The translations under genes were made by a program, and so were the position numbers. Of a DNA stretch of 64,000 bases, positions 61,161 through 64,000 are shown piece by piece. Source of the DNA: Nafulsella turpanensis ZLM-10 (GTDB taxonomy: Bacteria; Bacteroidota; Bacteroidia; Cytophagales; Cyclobacteriaceae); assembly GCF_000346615.1 (NCBI RefSeq), contig NZ_ANNU01000006.1:124001-188000 (forward strand), read 5' to 3'. Every line of letters starts with the position of its first letter. Position 1 is the first letter of the stretch. Below the pieces are notes generated by a model, which made no database searches, was not told the DNA's origin, and was given only the letters and a program-made list of their open reading frames with translations.

Positions 61161-62027
61161 CTAAAAAGAAACAAATTCTTCCGGATCGATGGGATTGCCA
61201 TTGTACCACAGTTCAAAGTGCAGATGCGGCCCGGAAGTTAACTCTCCTGTATTACCAATGATCGATACGACTTCACCCGCCCGAACAAATTCTCCGGCTT
61301 TTCTTAGCAGGGCCGAATTATGCTTGTAAACCGATACCAGGTCAGTCCGGTGCTGAATAGCCACCACATAACCTTCCTTTTGTGTCCACACCGAAAGCAG
61401 TACTGTTCCATCGGCCACTGCTTTTACAGGCTCATTTGGCTTTGAAACGATATCGGCCCCGTAATGCTCAATTTTCGTATCGAACGGAGCAGACACCATA
61501 CCGGAAATTGGTGAGAAAAAGAATATTTCCTGCAGCTCACTGTTGCTGCTGCTCAGGCTTTTATCGTACAGGAGGCTCCCTTCAAACTCCGACCGCAGGG
61601 CTGAGTCAACTGCCGGAAGATCTTCCAGCAACAATTCTTCCTTTTCTACACTACGTATTTCGGCCGAGGCTTTAAGTTCACTCAGGGTATCATGTGCCAC
61701 CTCTCCACTCGAAAGGCGCTTAAACAATTTAATAAACTCTTCCTTTCTATCCACCTCTAAGGCCAGCGAATCGACGGTAAGCGAAAGCTCGATCAGCTGG
61801 CGATTGGCCTCTACCTCGGCATGCCGGGGGTCCAGCCAGGCCGAAAGAATAGTGGTAACCAGGTAAAGACTAATCAAAAGAACAATCAGGAAAATACTTA
61901 CCAGAAATACTACTAACTTTGCATAGGTAAAACTGATGGTAGTACGTTCTGCAAAGTTCTCTTCATTTCTGAGAATCAGCAGATACCGGTTCGACAACCA
62001 GTCCGACAATGTTTTTTTGGACTTCAA
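61161..62027 (-). CDS. M23 family peptidoglycan endopeptidase
   Basis: 288 residues. Probable TTG start (MKSKKTLSDWLSNRY); the TTG follows the promoter below. A membrane helix (LVVFLVSIFLIVLLISLYL, about residues 35-55), a coiled coil (VEANRQLIELSLTVDSLALEV), and the LytM domain with GSLLYDKSL, HYGADIVS (zinc His, Asp) and the H-x-H of SGPHLHFELW. It cleaves peptide crosslinks in the wall, or acts as a non-lytic activator. It pairs with the bactofilin downstream, a known arrangement where the bactofilin localises the peptidase. Confidence 0.88.
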   Translation of the reverse strand: MKSKKTLSDWLSNRYLLILRNEENFAERTTISFTYAKLVVFLVSIFLIVLLISLYLVTTILSAWLDPRHAEVEANRQLIELSLTVDSLALEVDRKEEFIKLFKRLSSGEVAHDTLSELKASAEIRSVEKEELLLEDLPAVDSALRSEFEGSLLYDKSLSSSNSELQEIFFFSPISGMVSAPFDTKIEHYGADIVSKPNEPVKAVADGTVLLSVWTQKEGYVVAIQHRTDLVSVYKHNSALLRKAGEFVRAGEVVSIIGNTGELTSGPHLHFELWYNGNPIDPEEFVSF

Positions 62028-62076
62028 GCCTGCTTGGTGTTAATTTTGGTGGTAACTTTTATACTTCGCTTCTATA

Positions 62077-62104
62077 CAAAAGTATGTATTTAAACTAATT
62101 ACAA
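62077..62104 (-). promoter_or_regulatory. Promoter of the M23-bactofilin-ATP synthase cluster
   Basis: On the minus strand TTG, 17-bp spacing, TACTTTTG: fits the Bacteroidota consensus TTG-N17-23-TAnnTTTG, about 50 bp before the M23 start. Confidence 0.65.
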
Positions 62105-62164
62105 TAAATAGATGTACTAATTTTTAAGTCTTTGGCGTTTATTCATATTAAAAATACAATTGGC

Positions 62165-64000
62165 TTGCTAAACGTTCGCTTTCCCCTTTCCCGCGCTTTT
62201 GCCTGCTGTTATATCCTGTTATTTCTGGCAGGCTGCGCAGCCGAACGCAAAGGTCCTGTGGCCAACATCTACCACAATATTACCGCCCGCTACAATGCCT
62301 ATTTTCTTGCCAAAGAAAAAATGGAAGAGGTGGAGGATGCATTGGCCGATGCACAGGAACGCAACTTCAACCAGCTGCTACCTATATTTCCGGAGGTAGA
62401 TACCTCTGTGATAAGTACTCTGCAGCCTCAGCTTGAGGATATATTAAAGAAAGCTTCCATTGCCATTGATCGCCATAAACACAGCAAGTGGGTCGACGAC
62501 AGCTATATTCTCGTTGGCAAAACACGCTTTTATAAGGGTGAGTATGAGCACGCCGTCGAAACCTTTAAGTACGTAAATGTTAACAGCGAAGATGATGATG
62601 CCCGGCACCGGGCCCTCATTAACCTGATGCGTACTTTTATCGATTATAATGAGCTCAATAACGCGAAAGCAGTATCTGATTACCTGCGTAAGGAAAAATT
62701 AAATAAAGAAAATTTAAAAAAGTATTACCAGACACTCGCCTATTTTTACCGGCAGCGGGAGGACTGGCCCTATATGGCTGCCGCCCTTGAGGAGGCCGCT
62801 CCACGTACTCCCAAAGATGAAGGGAGAGCCCGCCTCTATTATATACTGGGGCAGCTGTACCAGCAAATGGGGCTCGACCAGCAGGCTTATGAAAGCTTCG
62901 AAAAGAGCCTTAAAAGCAACCCCGATTACGAACTGAGCTTTTTTGCCCGTCTGAGCATGGCGCAGGTATTCGACCTGGCGCAGGAAGCGGATGAAAAGGA
63001 AATTCGCCGCTATTTCCAAAAACTACTCAAAGACAAGAAAAACCGGGAGTACCGCGATAAAATATATTATGAGCTGGGGAATTTCGAGGCCCGGCAGGGA
63101 AACCTGGATGCGGCTATCGAAAATTATAAAAAATCTATCCAGGCAAGTGTCAATAACCCTCGGCAGAAAAGCTATGCCTACCAGGCCCTGGCCGAGCTCT
63201 ACTACGATACCTTTAATGACTATCGCCTGGCCGAAGCTTATTATGATAGTACACTGCAAAACCTCCCGCCCGACGAGCCCGACTATGCACAGGTACAGCA
63301 GCGGCGGGAAGTGTTGGGGGAGCTCCTCACGCAGCTGAATACTGTTCAACTGCAGGACAGCCTCCTACGGCTGGTGCAGCTCGACAGCCTGAGCCTGCGC
63401 ACTTACCTCGAAGAGATAGTGCGGGAGGAAATGGAAGAAGAGGCCCGACAGGCAAAGCTGATAGATGAGCAGCGGATGAACCAGGTAAATGTCCGCACCG
63501 GCTTTAATACCGTTCGCGATAAATTCGGCCTTACCGACAATCTGCAGAACAGAGAGGCCACCTGGTACTTTTACAATCAAAACCTCCTGGGCATTGGGCA
63601 GGCAGAGTTTATCAAGAACTGGGGCGACCGCCCGCTGCAGGATAACTGGCGCATCCTCAGTGGCGATCAGCGCGAAAATACTAATGTAATTACCCAGGCC
63701 ATGGAGCAGGAGAGCGCACTTACCGATACGCCCATTCAGCCCGACGAAGATGAAATTATCGCCTCCCGCACATTGGAGTACTACAACGAACTTCCTTTTG
63801 CCGAAGAAGAGCAGGACCTGGCTCTGGCAGCTATAGAAAATGCCTACTATAAGCTTGGGAAAATTTACAACTACGATCTCCAGGAGTATGGCAGGGCCAT
63901 TGCCGCCTTCGATACGCTGTTACAGCGGTTCCCCGAAAGTGAGCTAAGGCCGGAAGTCCTGTACGAACTCTACCTGCTGCACAAAGGGAAAGACGATGCC
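62165..64000 (+). CDS. PorW/SprE-like T9SS lipoprotein with TPRs, 3'-truncated
   Basis: At least 612 residues in this window, continuing past its end. No ATG is present; a TTG at 62165 gives a signal peptide with lipobox LAGC (Cys about residue 24); a TTG at 62132 would extend the n-region. The mature start, ANIYHNITARYNAYFLAKEKM, matches SprE/PorW, the gliding-motility and T9SS component that links the PorLM motor to the secretion channel. TPR units follow from residue 100 on (SKWVDDSYILVGKTRFYKGEYEHAVETF). The link with the T9SS cargo gene at 13 kb supports the call. Confidence 0.82.
   Translation, partial: MLNVRFPLSRAFACCYILLFLAGCAAERKGPVANIYHNITARYNAYFLAKEKMEEVEDALADAQERNFNQLLPIFPEVDTSVISTLQPQLEDILKKASIAIDRHKHSKWVDDSYILVGKTRFYKGEYEHAVETFKYVNVNSEDDDARHRALINLMRTFIDYNELNNAKAVSDYLRKEKLNKENLKKYYQTLAYFYRQREDWPYMAAALEEAAPRTPKDEGRARLYYILGQLYQQMGLDQQAYESFEKSLKSNPDYELSFFARLSMAQVFDLAQEADEKEIRRYFQKLLKDKKNREYRDKIYYELGNFEARQGNLDAAIENYKKSIQASVNNPRQKSYAYQALAELYYDTFNDYRLAEAYYDSTLQNLPPDEPDYAQVQQRREVLGELLTQLNTVQLQDSLLRLVQLDSLSLRTYLEEIVREEMEEEARQAKLIDEQRMNQVNVRTGFNTVRDKFGLTDNLQNREATWYFYNQNLLGIGQAEFIKNWGDRPLQDNWRILSGDQRENTNVITQAMEQESALTDTPIQPDEDEIIASRTLEYYNELPFAEEEQDLALAAIENAYYKLGKIYNYDLQEYGRAIAAFDTLLQRFPESELRPEVLYELYLLHKGKDDA

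Noticed and set aside
60949-61209. 86-codon minus-strand frame across the heptad tract
   Set aside because: Spans the M23 end and repeat tract; no family, low complexity.

Overview
The window looks like a chromosomal segment of a Bacteroidota bacterium, probably of the order Cytophagales. Three things point that way: a type IX secretion (T9SS) cargo protein with a C-terminal sorting domain plus a PorW/SprE-like lipoprotein; TAnnTTTG-type promoter boxes with few Shine-Dalgarno sequences; and a Bacteroidota-style gene order (recF next to a DUF721 gene, a TPR gene before ribH, an F-type ATP synthase operon without beta and epsilon). It is almost entirely housekeeping DNA. I see no rRNA, tRNA, prophage, insertion sequence or CRISPR array. 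Both ends cut genes: a Glu/Leu-type dehydrogenase at the left and the PorW-like gene at the right.

Layout. 1-4.3 kb: amino-acid dehydrogenase, NhaD-type Na+/H+ antiporter, MarR regulator and pirin. 4.7-8.7 kb (minus): aspartokinase, lumazine synthase, a TPR membrane protein and pyruvate dehydrogenase E1 alpha. 9-10.5 kb: recF and a DciA/DUF721 protein. 10.6-12.2 kb (minus): a DUF421 protein and a two-TM channel-like protein. 12.2-13.1 kb is a long AT-rich gap, then a 977-residue T9SS cargo protein. 16.3-28.3 kb: ileS, a small lipoprotein, a PAS histidine kinase, an RND/MMPL exporter, a dGTPase, an MtfA-like peptidase and glyS. 28.5-36.6 kb: three CPA2 cation/proton antiporters with a universal stress protein, a DEAD-box helicase and a DUF547 lipoprotein. 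36.6-45.9 kb: a hydrolase-OsmC fusion, ferrochelatase, a thioredoxin-like protein, a tiny glycine-zipper protein, cysteine desulfurase, glmM, an NqrM-like protein, mazG, a CrtA-like protein and a secreted hypothetical. 46-54.7 kb: a DUF84/YjjX NTPase with a long basic tail, an RluD-type pseudouridine synthase, a D-cysteine desulfhydrase/ACC deaminase homologue, a YdeI-like protein, radA, an L,D-transpeptidase and a UbiA-like membrane protein. 54.8-62 kb (minus): M23 peptidase, bactofilin, atpZ, an AtpI-position protein, then atpB-E-F-H-A-G.

Functional links. Ion homeostasis is over-represented (one NhaD, three CPA2 antiporters, a channel-like protein, ATP synthase). Cell-envelope work is the second theme (M23 peptidase with bactofilin, L,D-transpeptidase, glmM, T9SS parts). 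The most unusual structure is non-coding: several intergenic tracts are built from degenerate 7-bp units in strict phase (consensus NNRGAYN in the three long ones), most starting within a few bases of a stop codon. Two of the long ones face each other in one intergenic region. I found no complete, obviously new enzymatic or defence system.
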